A stretch of DNA of 63,355 nucleotides, from the NCBI GenBank assembly GCA_022376515.1, contig WTXI01000212.1, positions 1-63,355 of the forward strand, written 5' to 3'. Of the stretch, positions 40,787-52,690 are shown one piece after another. The position numbers were made by a program, and so were the translations under genes. The first letter of the stretch is position 1. Each line of letters begins with the position of its first letter. Source of the DNA: Lactifluus volemus (lineage: Eukaryota > Basidiomycota > Agaricomycetes > Russulales > Russulaceae). The notes below the pieces were generated by a model. That model was given only the letters and a program-made list of their open reading frames with translations, was not told the DNA's origin and did no database searches.

Positions 40787-42229
40787 CTAGTATCGTGGTC
40801 GCTTTGAGTCCCGGTCGTCGAAACCTCCTGGACCCTCTCGTTTGAGATATCCTCGGTCACCACCGTAACCACCAGGGCCTCCGCCGCCTCCGCCGGGAGG
40901 GCCGTAACCCGGACCCCCGCCGGGAGGACCATACCCACCTGGTCCACCTGGCCCAGCGGGACCTCCGAACCTGCCTGGAGGCGGACCATCATTGAAACCT
41001 CCACCTTGGTACCCCAAACCGCCGCCTCTGCCCCTAACGAAAAGAAAAACAGAATCAGCTCAGACATGTTAGTCTCACGTCGTTCGGAAGTCACAAACCT
41101 ATAACCACCTCCACCTCTCGGCGATCCAAAGTCATCGCGGCCTCTGAAGCCTCCACCACCTCCACCGCGGAATCCGCCTCCACCCCGGTCGCCAAAACCG
41201 CCTCTGTCACCGTACCCTCCTCCTCCACGTCCACCACCAAACCCACGTCCACCTCCACGGAAGCCGCCACGACCACGGTCAAAGCCGCCGCCCCGAAAAC
41301 CACCCCTGCCGCCGCCCCCACCGCCGCGATCAGCACCACCAGCACCAGCACCGCCGCCGGCGCTGGTATACGACGGCTCGACAGGTTTGGGGCGTCCACC
41401 GAGACCGCCTCCTAAGCGGCGTGGTTTCCATCCGCGTACAGTGCGTCCCCGCTCGACATCGACCAAGATGCGTTTCCCCATGATTTGCAGGCCATCGGAT
41501 TCCTTGTACGCAGCTAAAATGGTAAGCAGACCAAAGTGAGTCGGCTATGTTAGCGAATGTTGCGATAGCAAAATAAAACTACGAGGTCTCAATAACCTTT
41601 CATGTCGCGTTCTCGCTCGTAGACGACGAACGCGTAGCCACGGCTACGTCCCTTTGCATCTTTCACAATCCGTACTCGTTCAATTGTGCCATACATCTCG
41701 AATTCTCGGCGAAGGTCGTTCTCCGTTGCGTTTTTGTGCTATGAAAAAAAAAAACCGTGAATGAGCTGCGCAATCGTAAAAACATTTGAAGACCCACGAG
41801 TCGGGAAATGAAGAGTGTTTTGTAAGGGTCACCGACCGCTTGTGGGTCTTCCTGGGGTTTATCTTGGAGAGTAGTCTTAGTCCTGGTGGGGGTATTTAGC
41901 GATGAGGGATGTTTATACGCACAAGAGTCTTTCGCTACTTGGAATTCTTCTGCCCTCTTTTTTTTTCGCTCTTCTCGTCGGATTTGACGCTTGATCTGCT
42001 CTGCGAGGGTAAAAGTGGGTTCCTCCCCTTCTTCCATTCCTTCGCCGCTACCATTTGCCAGGCCAGCCATCGCACCCTCCTTTAGCATAGCGATGAAAGA
42101 ACCAATGGCGGAAACATCTTTTTTGGTGACACGATCGATGTCCTTGTCGAGCGGTCGAGTATACACGAGTGGAGGTCGGGGAGCGAAGAGTTTGAGTAAA
42201 TTTGGGGGAAGGAGGTGTGTACCTGGCAT
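40787..42229 (-). CDS. SNP1: U1 snRNP 70 kDa protein (U1-70K)
   Basis: Binds U1 snRNA stem-loop I and helps define 5' splice sites. The N-terminus has the family's [20 protein letters not shown] motif, and a basic helix ([22 protein letters not shown]) follows. One RRM is assembled over four exons, with RNP-2 [30 protein letters not shown]-1 [12 protein letters not shown], and then [19 protein letters not shown] and [14 protein letters not shown]. The C-terminus is a very long Gly/Arg (RGG) and Gly/Pro region ending DSKRPRY. The gene is divergent from COX10. Confidence 0.93.
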
Positions 42230-42329
42230 GGCAGGGACAGCTTGCCGAGGTGCAGATAATTAATGCGCAGCAATGATGAGGAAGGGATGATGTGTACAGA
42301 GACACGAGGGGCGCGTCGTCGCGGGTTGG

Positions 42330-43511
42330 TTGGACTCGCAGTCCTGGATCCGCGTTTTCAATCTCCGAAAGCCAAAATACCACTCGGCTCAAGTCGGCTC
42401 TCGGTATCTCCCGTTACCGGTATCTGTTTGCCAGCTTTGCTCTTTCCAACTGGCCCTAGATTATGCTCCTTGGCCTTTGAGACATGCCTCTGCACCACCC
42501 ATCTCGACACGACTCATCTCAACCTCTATAACTTTAAAGCCTCCAGATTTCTCATCATTCTTTTCTCACAATGGCAACTTGCTACATCGGACGACAAACG
42601 AGCGACTAGCACCATATCGAGTCATCCCAGCTCTGACACCAACCCGTCTCTTCGGCATCTACGCTCAACTCTCCAAAGCCCGTCTAACCTCCTTCAACGT
42701 CCTCGTCGCCATGTCCGGCGTCGCCCTATCGCCGATCCCCACCACCGTGCCCATTTTACTCTCTACGGCACTTGGAACCGCGCTCTGCAGCGCCTCTGCC
42801 AACGCGCTCAATCAACTCCAAGAGGTGCCCTACGACGCGCAAATGGCGCGTACCCGCGGCCGTCCGCTCGTTCGACGCGCGCTGAGCCCCTTGCATGCAA
42901 CCGCGTTTGCAGCCGTCACGGGCATCGCAGGTCCAGCTCTACTCTACACCATCTGTAATCCGATGACGGCCCTCCTCGCCACCGCCAACGTCGCCCTTTA
43001 CGCCGGACCGTACACGTGGACCAAACGACGATCGAGATGGAACACGTGGATCGGTGCCGTCGTCGGTGCCGTACCGCCCCTCATCGGCTGGGCCGCCGTC
43101 GGCGGTACTTTACTTCCCAAAACCCTCACCCTCACCACCACGGTCGACGAGGTTCTGGCCCCATGGGTGCTGTTCGCGTTGATGTTCTCCTGGCAATTCC
43201 CGCATTTTAACGCGCTCGCGCACGTCGTGCGAGGATCGTATGCGCAGGCTGGATACCGTATGCTCGCCGTGCTCGATCCGGTAAAGAACCGACTCGTCGC
43301 GCTGCGCCACGTGCTGCTGCTCACTGGAATCTGCGCCACGCTCGTCCCATTCTCCGGTCTCACCACGTGGTCCTTCGCGCTCACGAGCCTCGTGCCGAAC
43401 GCCATCTGGCTCCGCGCGGCATGGCGTTTTAATAAGTTTGGCGGCGAGGCCCGCGCCCGCGCCGTGTTCATGCATTCTCTCTGGTGGCTCCCCGTGTTCT
43501 TGGACTCATGA
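42330..43511 (+). CDS. COX10: Protoheme IX farnesyltransferase (heme O synthase), start unresolved
   Basis: Inner mitochondrial membrane UbiA-type prenyltransferase that converts heme B to heme O for cytochrome oxidase. The core runs from LSKARLTSFNVLVAMSGVAL, through the prenyl-diphosphate-binding NALNQLQEVPYDAQMARTRG motif and YAGPYTWTKRRSRWNTWIGA, then VGAVPPLIGWAAVGG and WQFPHFNALAHVVRGSYAQA, to the stop. Seven or more hydrophobic spans are visible. The core is one uninterrupted exon. No in-frame ATG lies between the upstream stop and MSGVAL (42711), which is already inside the first conserved block. The true start is therefore in an upstream exon I could not place, or the sequence has an indel. 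The basic N-terminal stretch looks like a mitochondrial presequence. Confidence 0.9.
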   Translation: MDSQSWIRVFNLRKPKYHSAQVGSRYLPLPVSVCQLCSFQLALDYAPWPLRHASAPPISTRLISTSITLKPPDFSSFFSHNGNLLHRTTNERLAPYRVIPALTPTRLFGIYAQLSKARLTSFNVLVAMSGVALSPIPTTVPILLSTALGTALCSASANALNQLQEVPYDAQMARTRGRPLVRRALSPLHATAFAAVTGIAGPALLYTICNPMTALLATANVALYAGPYTWTKRRSRWNTWIGAVVGAVPPLIGWAAVGGTLLPKTLTLTTTVDEVLAPWVLFALMFSWQFPHFNALAHVVRGSYAQAGYRMLAVLDPVKNRLVALRHVLLLTGICATLVPFSGLTTWSFALTSLVPNAIWLRAAWRFNKFGGEARARAVFMHSLWWLPVFLDS

Positions 43512-43649
43512 TCGTGCACAAGAACAACGTGGACTGGTTGCAGTGGATCGGCCTTGAAGGGTTAGATGAAGAAAAGGAGGAGAAAGTAGACTATTAAAAA
43601 AAGATGCATTTATCTATCCCTCTTGTAGCAATCGTAAATATATAATTTT

Positions 43650-44629
43650 TTAGGTCCGTACTGCATCAACCTTTTTACCCCTCGCGAGCTCGCGCTTCTT
43701 TTTGAGCATCTCAACCCGACTCTTGAGCACCGCGACACGACTGTCCGCCTCCTCCTGCGCGCGCTCCTCCTCAAGTAACCGATCCATAATGAGTTCGTGC
43801 TCCTCCAATTGCCGACGCCTCCGTTCCTCCCCCTCCTCAGACACTGACACTTTCAGACCCTGACCCTGTTGTCCCTGACCCTGCTCCCCCGTCACGACCG
43901 CGACGACGTTCCCAGCGACGCCCCTACCATGCTGTTCTTGAAGGGGCAGGCCCTCAAATTGAGGCACCAACTCAGGTTCCGCGGCGATCGTAGCGCGTGC
44001 ATACCTCTCCTGAGGGTCTAATGATGCATCCGCCTCGGCAGCAGCAGCTGCAGCAGTAGTCGTAGTCGGCCCGGATGATGATGGCTGTAGGGTCTGCATT
44101 TCTTGTTCGAACGCAGCCCACTCCATGTCAAACCGTGATTTCGATTTCGATTTTGATTTGGTTTCTCTTCATCCATATATTCGTCTTCATCGTCTTCGTC
44201 ATCACCTCGTTGTTGTTGTACCATCGATGCGCGCGACGGATCCGAAAAAAAATCGGCTGGAAACGCTGAAGAGGTTCGTGAACCGATTAGGACCTCCTCC
44301 GTGCGCTGGCTTTTCGTCGTCATCGTCGTCGTTCGAGGTGGTTCCTTCTCCATCATCATCACGTCCTCTTCCTCTTCCTCTGCCATTTCTTCATCCGCAC
44401 CACTGGCACGTTTGTCCAACCTTTCCTTCTCTTCTTCTTCTGCTCGCAACTTGGCAACCGCGACTCGATGGGCCTTACTCCCCAAATGACCCTCCCACGA
44501 ACTCGCAAATTTGACCGGAGCCCCACACGCCTTACATCGTAACGCGCCGGTAGCGCTATACGCGGCATAAGGATGTGTGATACGAACTTCTTGGCGCTTC
44601 GCCTTGAGTAGCGCGCGAACGTCGGCCAT
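43650..44629 (-). CDS. ZNF830-like zinc finger / coiled-coil protein
   Basis: The N-terminus MADVRALLKAKRQEVRITHP is followed by a single C2H2 finger (CKACGAPVKFASSWEGHLGSKAH), an acidic linker and SSAFPADFFSDPS. The C-terminal part has MEWAAFEQEMQTLQ and a coiled coil ending LKSRVEMLKKKRELARGKK. This order matches ZNF830/CCDC16, a nuclear spliceosome-associated protein. The two parts are in different frames. They join correctly if a 41-nt intron (from GTGATGACGAAG to ATGGATGAAGAG, in about 44150-44215) is removed; otherwise there is a frameshift. The short intron lacks a clear branch site. Confidence 0.75.
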
Positions 44630-45332
44630 TGTTTCTTTTCCTTTTTCTTTTTCTTGATGGCTCGTCGTTAGAGAGTTGTTCTCTATAACCTTTTTTCTTC
44701 CACTTCCTTCCGGTGGACCGTATTCTATTTTTTTTTTAGCCTCGCCTACTTGTACGTGTAAAGAGATTCAAGTTCGGGCGATCGAAACCGGTTGAACCCA
44801 GAAAGTTGGTTGTTGAGCCGTCGGTCGGTCGGAAAGTGGAACGAAAAGGGTTTGAACCCCAAAATGCACTAGTGCAAAGTCAGCTTAAGGTGACGAGTCG
44901 TGGTCCTGTCTCGGGCCGGTTGTGAGTTGCGGTTGCGATTGCCATTTTGACTTTTTTTCCCGCCGCTCGGTACACAAAGGGTGGCAGGTGCGACCTAAAA
45001 ACTCCGAACTGTTCATAGCCGTGCCATTCTTCGGCCTAACACAAACGCGGACACAACTCTTTTTTCTTTCTTTCATCGCCTAAACCCGCCGGCGCGGGGA
45101 ATGAATAGCCAGTTCACGTTAAATATCGTGGGGAACGAAGTCATGAGCATTGCAGCACATTAAGCGTTTCTATAGAGGGTTCTCCTTGAGGAATCCACAA
45201 CAAATCCAGATTACCAGGCCCCGCCCGGTTCGCTCGCTCTCACGCCAACGGACTGGTACATTGCCCGGAGCTATACCGTAAACATTCGCCCAATAGAAGC
45301 CGCCCCTCCCCCCCGGCAACCGACGCCAGGAT
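44630..45332. other. Intergenic region upstream of the ZNF830-like gene
   Basis: Contains the promoter of the zinc-finger gene and the 3' UTR of citrate synthase. Pyrimidine-rich tracts and GGTCGGTCGG repeats (near 44820) are present. No gene is seen. Confidence 0.55.
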
Positions 45333-47269
45333 CTAGTGTTTATCCCTGAAAATTTTGCTGATGGCGTCTGTAGAGTATGATTTTGGACGCTCGAGGGCTT
45401 CAAGGAATCTGTCAACAGAATTCTCCTGGAGACGATGTGACGGTACTTACGGGCGCCGAGCGCACGGTCCCAGATGAGTTGCGCAGCTACACCAAATGCT
45501 CGCGATACGCCGAAGAGAACAGTGTAGTACTGCATCTCCGTAAGGCCATAGTAAGTGAGTAGCGCGCCAGAGTGCGCATCCACATTAGGCCAAGGGTTCT
45601 TTGCCTTGCCAGCCTATCCGTTGCAAATCAGAAGGTTTGAAACCCACCTAAAGTCCGCGTCGACACGCACCTCGAGTAGGATACCAGGGACGATGTTGTA
45701 GATCTGACCCACAAGTTTGAAGAGTTTATCGTTCGGCAGATGCTTGAGTGCAAACTCGCGCTGTGCGACGTAACGTGGGTCCGTCTTGCGAAGCACTGCA
45801 TGACCGTAGCCAGGAACGACCTGACCACTCTTCAACGTAGACCAAACATACTCCTTGACTGCTTCATCGCTGGCATCTTCTCCAATCTTGGCTTGCATTT
45901 TTGTCAGCCAGACGAGCACCTCCTGGTTCGCAAGGCCATGCAAAGGACCGGCAAGGCCATTAAGCGCAGCTGCATATGAAAGGAAGGGATCCGAGAGAGC
46001 CGAGCCGACAAGCTTTCCGGTGTGGGCAGAGACATTACCACCCTCATGATCGCTAATAGTATATCGTCAGCGTTACAGAAAGTTGATTGAAAAAAACGAA
46101 TGGACCTGTGGATGGTAATGTAGAGCCTCATGAGTTCAACAAATGCAGCATTGTCACCAAAGCCGAGCAGGGTGGCAAGGTTGTGCGAGTAGTCCTTTTG
46201 CACGTCAATCGGCGGGAGCTTACCGCGACCATAGACATTGCGGTAAATGCGACCTGCAATGTTTGGAAGCTTGGCAATCCTGGCGATCACGTGAATGTCA
46301 AGTGGGATTCGTATTCGAAAGGATTCTTACAGGTCCATAGAGTCCTCGAACACTGGGCCCCAATATTCCTTTTTAGAGATGCCCTCAGCATAAGCCTTGG
46401 AAAATGCAGAGTTGTGGTTCAGCTGTGGTCAAGGTACGTAAGTCTAAATGACAGGGTGCAGAAAACCCGACTAAATTGACGCACAGCAGTGACAGCTAAG
46501 CTAAACTGGCTCATGGGGTGTAGTGTGGGAGGACACCTGTCAAGGATCTCCTCAACAAACTCGGGAATTGCGGCGCGTGCAGCCCAGTCTTTTGAGAGCT
46601 CGGAGACTTGCTCGTGGGTCGGGATCTCGCCGGTGACGAGGAGCCAGAAGAGACCTTCGGGAAGAGGTTCGGAGCCACCGGGAGCCTTGGGAAGTTGCTG
46701 CTGAATCTCGGGAATGGTCTTGCCACGGAAGCGGATGCCTTCCTCTATAGAACGAAGGGGAGTCAAGACCCAAGCGGTGAAAGCACTACATAGAAGGGCT
46801 TACCGGGGTCGAGAACGGAACCTTCCCAGATCAGAGCTGGCAAACCACGCATACCGCTAGTGATGTGGCAAACGAATGATCAGTCGACGCTTGGTACGGC
46901 GGGCGGTGATGCGCACCCAAAGAGTTGGTCAACTTGGACAGGCCCGAAAGACTTCTTGCCATGCAGAGCACGGACCGCTTTAACCTGTTAAGAGTGTGAC
47001 GTCAGAGACATTAGAGGGTGAACAGTGGCGTATTTCGATATTTTAGACGAGTGCGCACATGTTCTTGGGCAGCTGGAATGATCTCTGCCAGACGCTCCTT
47101 GAGCGTAGGCTGCTTCGAAGCTGTTGATAAGAGACGGACTGAAGCGGCAGAACGCAACAAGGGCGAGCTAGTCTAAGCGCGCCATTGATAATTGTCAGTA
47201 CACAAAGATAATACAATATAATAAAGAAAGATGTACTGTTTTTAAGGAGGCGCGAAGGGCAAAAACCAT
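45333..47269 (-). CDS. CIT1: Mitochondrial citrate synthase
   Basis: Condenses acetyl-CoA with oxaloacetate in the TCA cycle. The N-terminus ([11 protein letters not shown], across an intron [18 protein letters not shown]) is a clear mitochondrial presequence. Conserved blocks follow: [37 protein letters not shown] sequence, [29 protein letters not shown] with the catalytic His, [34 protein letters not shown], and near the end [19 protein letters not shown]. The stop is at 45333-45335. There are about eight or nine exons. The sequence fits the si/mitochondrial form rather than the methylcitrate synthase branch, but that distinction was made by eye. Confidence 0.92.
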
Positions 47270-47408
47270 TTTTTGATTGGGTGAGAGTGAAAAATGAGTG
47301 AAGGGAGACAGCGAGCGAACCTTTTTCTATTCGTGTTTGACCGCACCGGACATTACCGTACCGCTTCACCCCGACGGTTTAACAATCCTCCGCTCCGAGC
47401 CATCATCA

Positions 47409-48331
<923 letters not shown>

Positions 48332-48377
48332 TCATTCGATGTGTATTCGTAGCAAAACAAAACCAAAAAAATTGAAA

Positions 48378-49277
48378 TCATTCATCCTCTATCATGGCAT
48401 CTTCGGCGGCTTTGGACGCCCGCAGCCCTATGCTCATCGCATCCAGTAAACCTTTTGTGCGCTCCCTGACCACCGCGCGCATTTCCTTGTGAATCACCGC
48501 ACCCGCCTCTCCCGCCAACTTTAAAATCTCCTCGAATCGGTCAACATGTAGCCGCGTCTCCATGCTGACCAGCGTGAGGCGCCCCGACCGCGGCATACTC
48601 GCCACCGTCACATGCGGCAGATCGGTCTCTTCTAGAGCTGTGAGGTCCAGCATCGGCGCCGTGGCGTGCACGCCACCTGTAACGGCGCAGACGTAATCCG
48701 TTAGGGGCACACCGGCGTTGATGAGTGCCACGGTCGTCGCATTGATCGCAGCTTGGAGCACGCCTCCATCCTGCTGCAATACATGAACGAAAATATCGAT
48801 TTGTGAACGCGGATACAGGTTGGTCTGTACCACGGGTTCGAACGTCGCTTTGATCGTCGCCGCGAGCTCCAATACGCGCCTTTTTTTTTTTTTAAATTTA
48901 TAACAAACATGAAAATTAGATTATTTTTTTTTGTGATTGGACGCACTTGTCTCCACGTCCGCGACGTCGACGATCGTTGGCGCTAAAAGGCGCTATGGTC
49001 GCCTCTACGTGTATGGTAGCTCGATCGTGCAACGTCTGTGCGCGCACGCGGGCCTCGCGCGGTCCAAACACGCTCACGAGCACCTCGGTAAGCCCGTGCG
49101 TGATGCGCGCCGAGCCGTCTGCACCGGCCTGCGGGGTCGAGTCAAAGGTTATCCCGCGTAGCTCGTATTGCCGGCGCCCATCCGAGCGGAATCCACCTTC
49201 GTTGAGAATTTCAATGCGCGAGCTCTGTAGGTGGCGGTTAGGGTGCGCGGTTAAGATGTGGTAATTGAATGTACCAT
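48378..49277 (-). CDS. RRP41: Exosome core subunit Rrp41/Ski6
   Basis: RNase PH-like ring subunit of the RNA exosome. Only the ATG (49277-49275) is in the first coding exon; a 50-nt intron (49274-49225) joins it to SSRIEILNEGGFRSDGRRQY, giving the family's MSRIEI-type start. The RNase PH domain shows YELRGITFDSTPQAGADGSA, LTEVLVSVFGPREAR, and after a second intron RVLELAATIKATFEPVV, SQIDIFVHVLQQDGG, INAGVPLTDYV and DLPHVTVASMPRSGRLTLV. The longer ORF beginning with MTVAHLFRSS reads through the first intron and is unlikely to be the protein. It converges with TRM8 and diverges from NPT1. Confidence 0.92.
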
Positions 49278-49634
49278 TTGAACCGAACCGATCAACTGAT
49301 GACCGGAACAAGTGAGCCACAGTCAAGGCTAGCTGTGTTATTCAAGTACAGTCTACTGTATTCTGTTGGAGGCACACCCGTAAATGGCTTCCTGAATGAC
49401 CCGGCCCGGAATGGCTAGCAAAGGGCGGTCCCGCGCCTAGATATGAATTCCTCATCAAATATGACATAGTAATGGACACCCCTCATTTAGACTTGTGAAC
49501 GGAGACTCCTTTCTTACCTTGGCCTTTTTCCATAAAGACTGAGGTCAGTAACTCCTCGTTCACTCTCAGTTTAACGATCTATTTACTTTTGTACAGTTTC
49601 ACTTCCTACACACTAGATTCTCTCTCTCAAAGCC
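49278..49634. promoter_or_regulatory. Divergent promoter region, RRP41 / NPT1
   Basis: 357 bp between start codons. CTCTCTC-type pyrimidine tracts precede NPT1. No defined site was recognised. Confidence 0.4.
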
Positions 49635-51478
49635 ATGCATCGTGAGCCAGATCCAGGGGTCACCATCACGCCCAGGTCGCTCCTGGACACAGACTTGTAC
49701 AAGGCTCGTCTTGAAAAATCTTCAAAAAGATCCTCACGCTGTAATGGCGCGACTTATCTTATGAATTCCTCACCCATAGCTCACCATGCAGCAGGCCGTG
49801 TTGCATCACTTCCCCGACGCCCAATCGACATACAAGTTCACGCATCGTGACGCCAATATATATTTCACGCGTCAATGTTACGAGCAATTTGTCGTGGCCA
49901 TATCTCGTGCGCATACACATCCGCTACTCTTCAGAAATTCCCTTTGTAGACGTATATGCGTCACCAGAGTTCTCCACCCTATCGCTGACGCACGACGAGC
50001 GCACCTGGTTGGAAAATAACTGCCCATACTTCAAGCCTGCCTACGTAGATTACCTCTCCGCCTACCGCTTCAACCCCTCTCAAGTCCAGGTGTCCTTCGT
50101 GCCCCGTGCACCAGACAGTAACGAGGGTCGTATTGAGATCGACGTGTCTGGTCCGTGGGTGGAGACGATTTTCTGGGAAGTGCCTCTCATGGCTACCCTT
50201 AGCGAGATATACTTTACCACGGCCGATAATGACTGGAGCGACGACGACCAAGCGGGTGAGTTTGCCTGAATGAGTGTAATGTTTGTTTGCGAGATGGCTT
50301 ACTCTGATGCGCGATGAGGACAGAGCTTGCGTATGGGAAGGGTGTCAGGCTGCTCGAGGCTGGATGCACGTTTAGCGAGTTTGGTACGCGTCGGAGGCGC
50401 TCGTATCATATTCAGGACGTTGTAATTGGCCAGCTGTCGCGCGCAGAGAAGGACCGTCCGGGAATGGGCCAGTACAACGGGACAAGCAACGTTGGTTCTC
50501 CCGCAACGCCTAAAACAACAAACCCTTGCTGAACAAAACAAAATACAGGCACATTTTGCGCACAAGTATAGCCTCAACCCTGTTGGCACCATCGCGCAGT
50601 ACGTGTCTGCGTCAAATGCTGCCTGCTTCTCACACAGACTGATGATACTCTCCGCGTTGCTTTGCAGCGAGTGGTTCATGGGGGTGAGAGCCCTACGCTG
50701 CACCTCATGTACCTCTGTTCATCTTTGAACGAGGTAGATCGGAGCATTGCATGGATACGAGCACGCTAACACAATCGCGCTCGACCTCTGGGAAGAGGTC
50801 TACCCTAATTCACTACTGATCGCTCTCACCGACACATTCTCTACAAAGGCGTTCTTCCAGGTGCGTGACGTTTCATTCACACATGTTTCCGTGTAGTCTT
50901 TTTCCGCTCAACTTCCCTCTCCCCCAATGCCCGGGCGAATAGGGCTTTGAGGCCGACCCAGAACGCGCCCGCCGTTGGCGTGGATTCCGGCATGACTCTG
51001 GGGACCCATTTACCTTTGCTCCGCAGATGAAAGAGGTGCTTGAGCGGCTTGACATAAACCACCGTGAAAGGTTAATTATCTACTCCGACTCGCTCGACGT
51101 CGACAAATCACTCGCGCTCAAAAAGCATTGTGAAGAAATAGGTTTCATACGTAGGCGCTCCCCATCCTCCGTGACACTCTTTGACCTAATCCGACGGATA
51201 TTCGTAGCGGCTTTCGGTATCGGCACCTTTTTGACAAATGACTTTAGGTCGTTGTCAAGTCAAGGCAAAGAGAAGAGCAAGGCACTCAACATGGTTATCA
51301 AGCTGGCGTCTATCAATGGCCTCCGTGCATCAAAATCAGTGATGACTCAACTAAGGTGAACCTTTACCCCTGTATTAATCACATAAGCATCACCATCTAA
51401 CCTTGCGTAACTTGCTTGTAGAACACCGGGAACTGGGACACCGTGTTGAAGGTCAAGGGGATCTTTGGTCTCCCCTAA
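49635..51478 (+). CDS. NPT1: Nicotinate phosphoribosyltransferase (one frameshift)
   Basis: First enzyme of the Preiss-Handler NAD salvage pathway (nicotinate to nicotinate mononucleotide). About nine exons. Landmarks: TPRSLLDTDLYK, LTMQQAVLHHFPDAQSTYKF, PYFKPAYVDYLSAYRF, AGCTFSEFGTRRRRSYH, HKYSLNPVGTIAHEWFMG (His completed across a splice), IGALHGYEHANTIALDLWEE, GFRHDSGDPFTFAPQM, FGIGTFLTNDF and KNTGNWDTVLKVKG. Near the end the expected NGLPCIKISDDSTK is present one frame over: a C run at 51323-51324 (CTCCG) seems one base short. The TAA at 51476-51478 is in the restored frame. Apart from that single base the gene is complete. Confidence 0.88.
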
Positions 51479-52690
51479 GTAGGATGCCGTTTCACATACA
51501 GCAGATGTCTTTGTTGCAATCACACCGCCTCAAACTCGCAGTTTTTGTTCGAACATAACACGTAGAGAGCGCTGATTCCTGTTTTTAATTACCGTCGCGG
51601 CGGCCGTCGCAGCCGTTGTTCCCATGTCGCACAACACAAGAAATGGTGGCTGCCCCCTTGTTGTCCGATGCTTTCCTGTCGTTCAGGTGTGCCTGGCGAG
51701 ATGTCTGGTGGCAACCCGGTATTTTTGAAATGATGGCGGCTTACTCATGATGATGGGGGGGTAGTGAGATGTGATCCGCATCTCGAGCGTACTACCTACC
51801 GCGTTGCCGAAGCCCCCTTTCCGCCTCAGTCCCTCTCATGATCATGATGCGGAGGATGGTGGGTTCTGTGGCCTTTGTATTTTTTTTCTCCGCCGATGCA
51901 AACACCAGTAGTGATGGCTACCATCTCCTGGGATGGTCGTTGAGTGGTTTGGTGGGGTCAACAAGCTTACCCGCGGAATCTTAACACGATCTCAGTATAC
52001 AAAATTCATTCAGCCAAAGCAGTACCGTCTCCGTATCCGCGACTCCGGCTTCGTGGACCTCTTTGGGTGTCGCATATGTACAAATAAAAACACCCGCACA
52101 AAAAAAACAACCATGGTTTTGCCCGTCCAATTGGCGCGTACATCTGGTACCTGCATTGTAGGAAGCGGACAGCAACGACTCAAAGACCAATCTCGTGGAT
52201 ATATCTTAAGGCACTGCCATGCGGGGCGTATCCATTAAGCTCGAATCTCCGCAGCGCCATTGGCAAGGTTTCCTTGTCTTTAGTGACCAAAAGTAGAAAC
52301 ATAATGCATGAATGTATCGCGAGGGCGCACACAGAATTCCAAAGAAACAAAAAAAAGAAAAAGGTGGCGGTGGCTCCGCAGGGGAAAGTTGGCGACCCCT
52401 GCAGCACCTATGGGGAATAAATGCGTGATGTAGATGTGGATGCTAGTGAAATGATCACGAATTCGATGCGACCTACCATCAAAAAAAAGAGCACCGCTCT
52501 GTGTATTTTGTTTTGTCGGATCACACAAAAGTACTCCCGACGGAGGTAGGAAAGTCCTTTCTCCGTTGGGACCACCACGTGGGGCCAACGCCGCAGCGGT
52601 CCCGAAAGGGCAGATGCCGAAAAGCTAATAGCCCGGGCCGAGCCAAGCCGCGTAATTCCCAATTTCCCAAGTTACTACTACCTTTGACCG
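51479..52690. other. Gene-poor stretch between NPT1 and the UBX gene
   Basis: 1.2 kb without a recognisable gene. Features are C/G-rich patches (51600-51900), A runs (52100, 52345 and 52480) and no RNA gene signature. The ORFs (up to 102 codons) look like chance. Confidence 0.5.

Noticed and set aside
40787..41481. ORFs opposite and alongside the Gly-rich tail of U1-70K
   Set aside because: Low-complexity RGG/GGP sequence is open in several frames; only the frame continuous with the RRM is coding.
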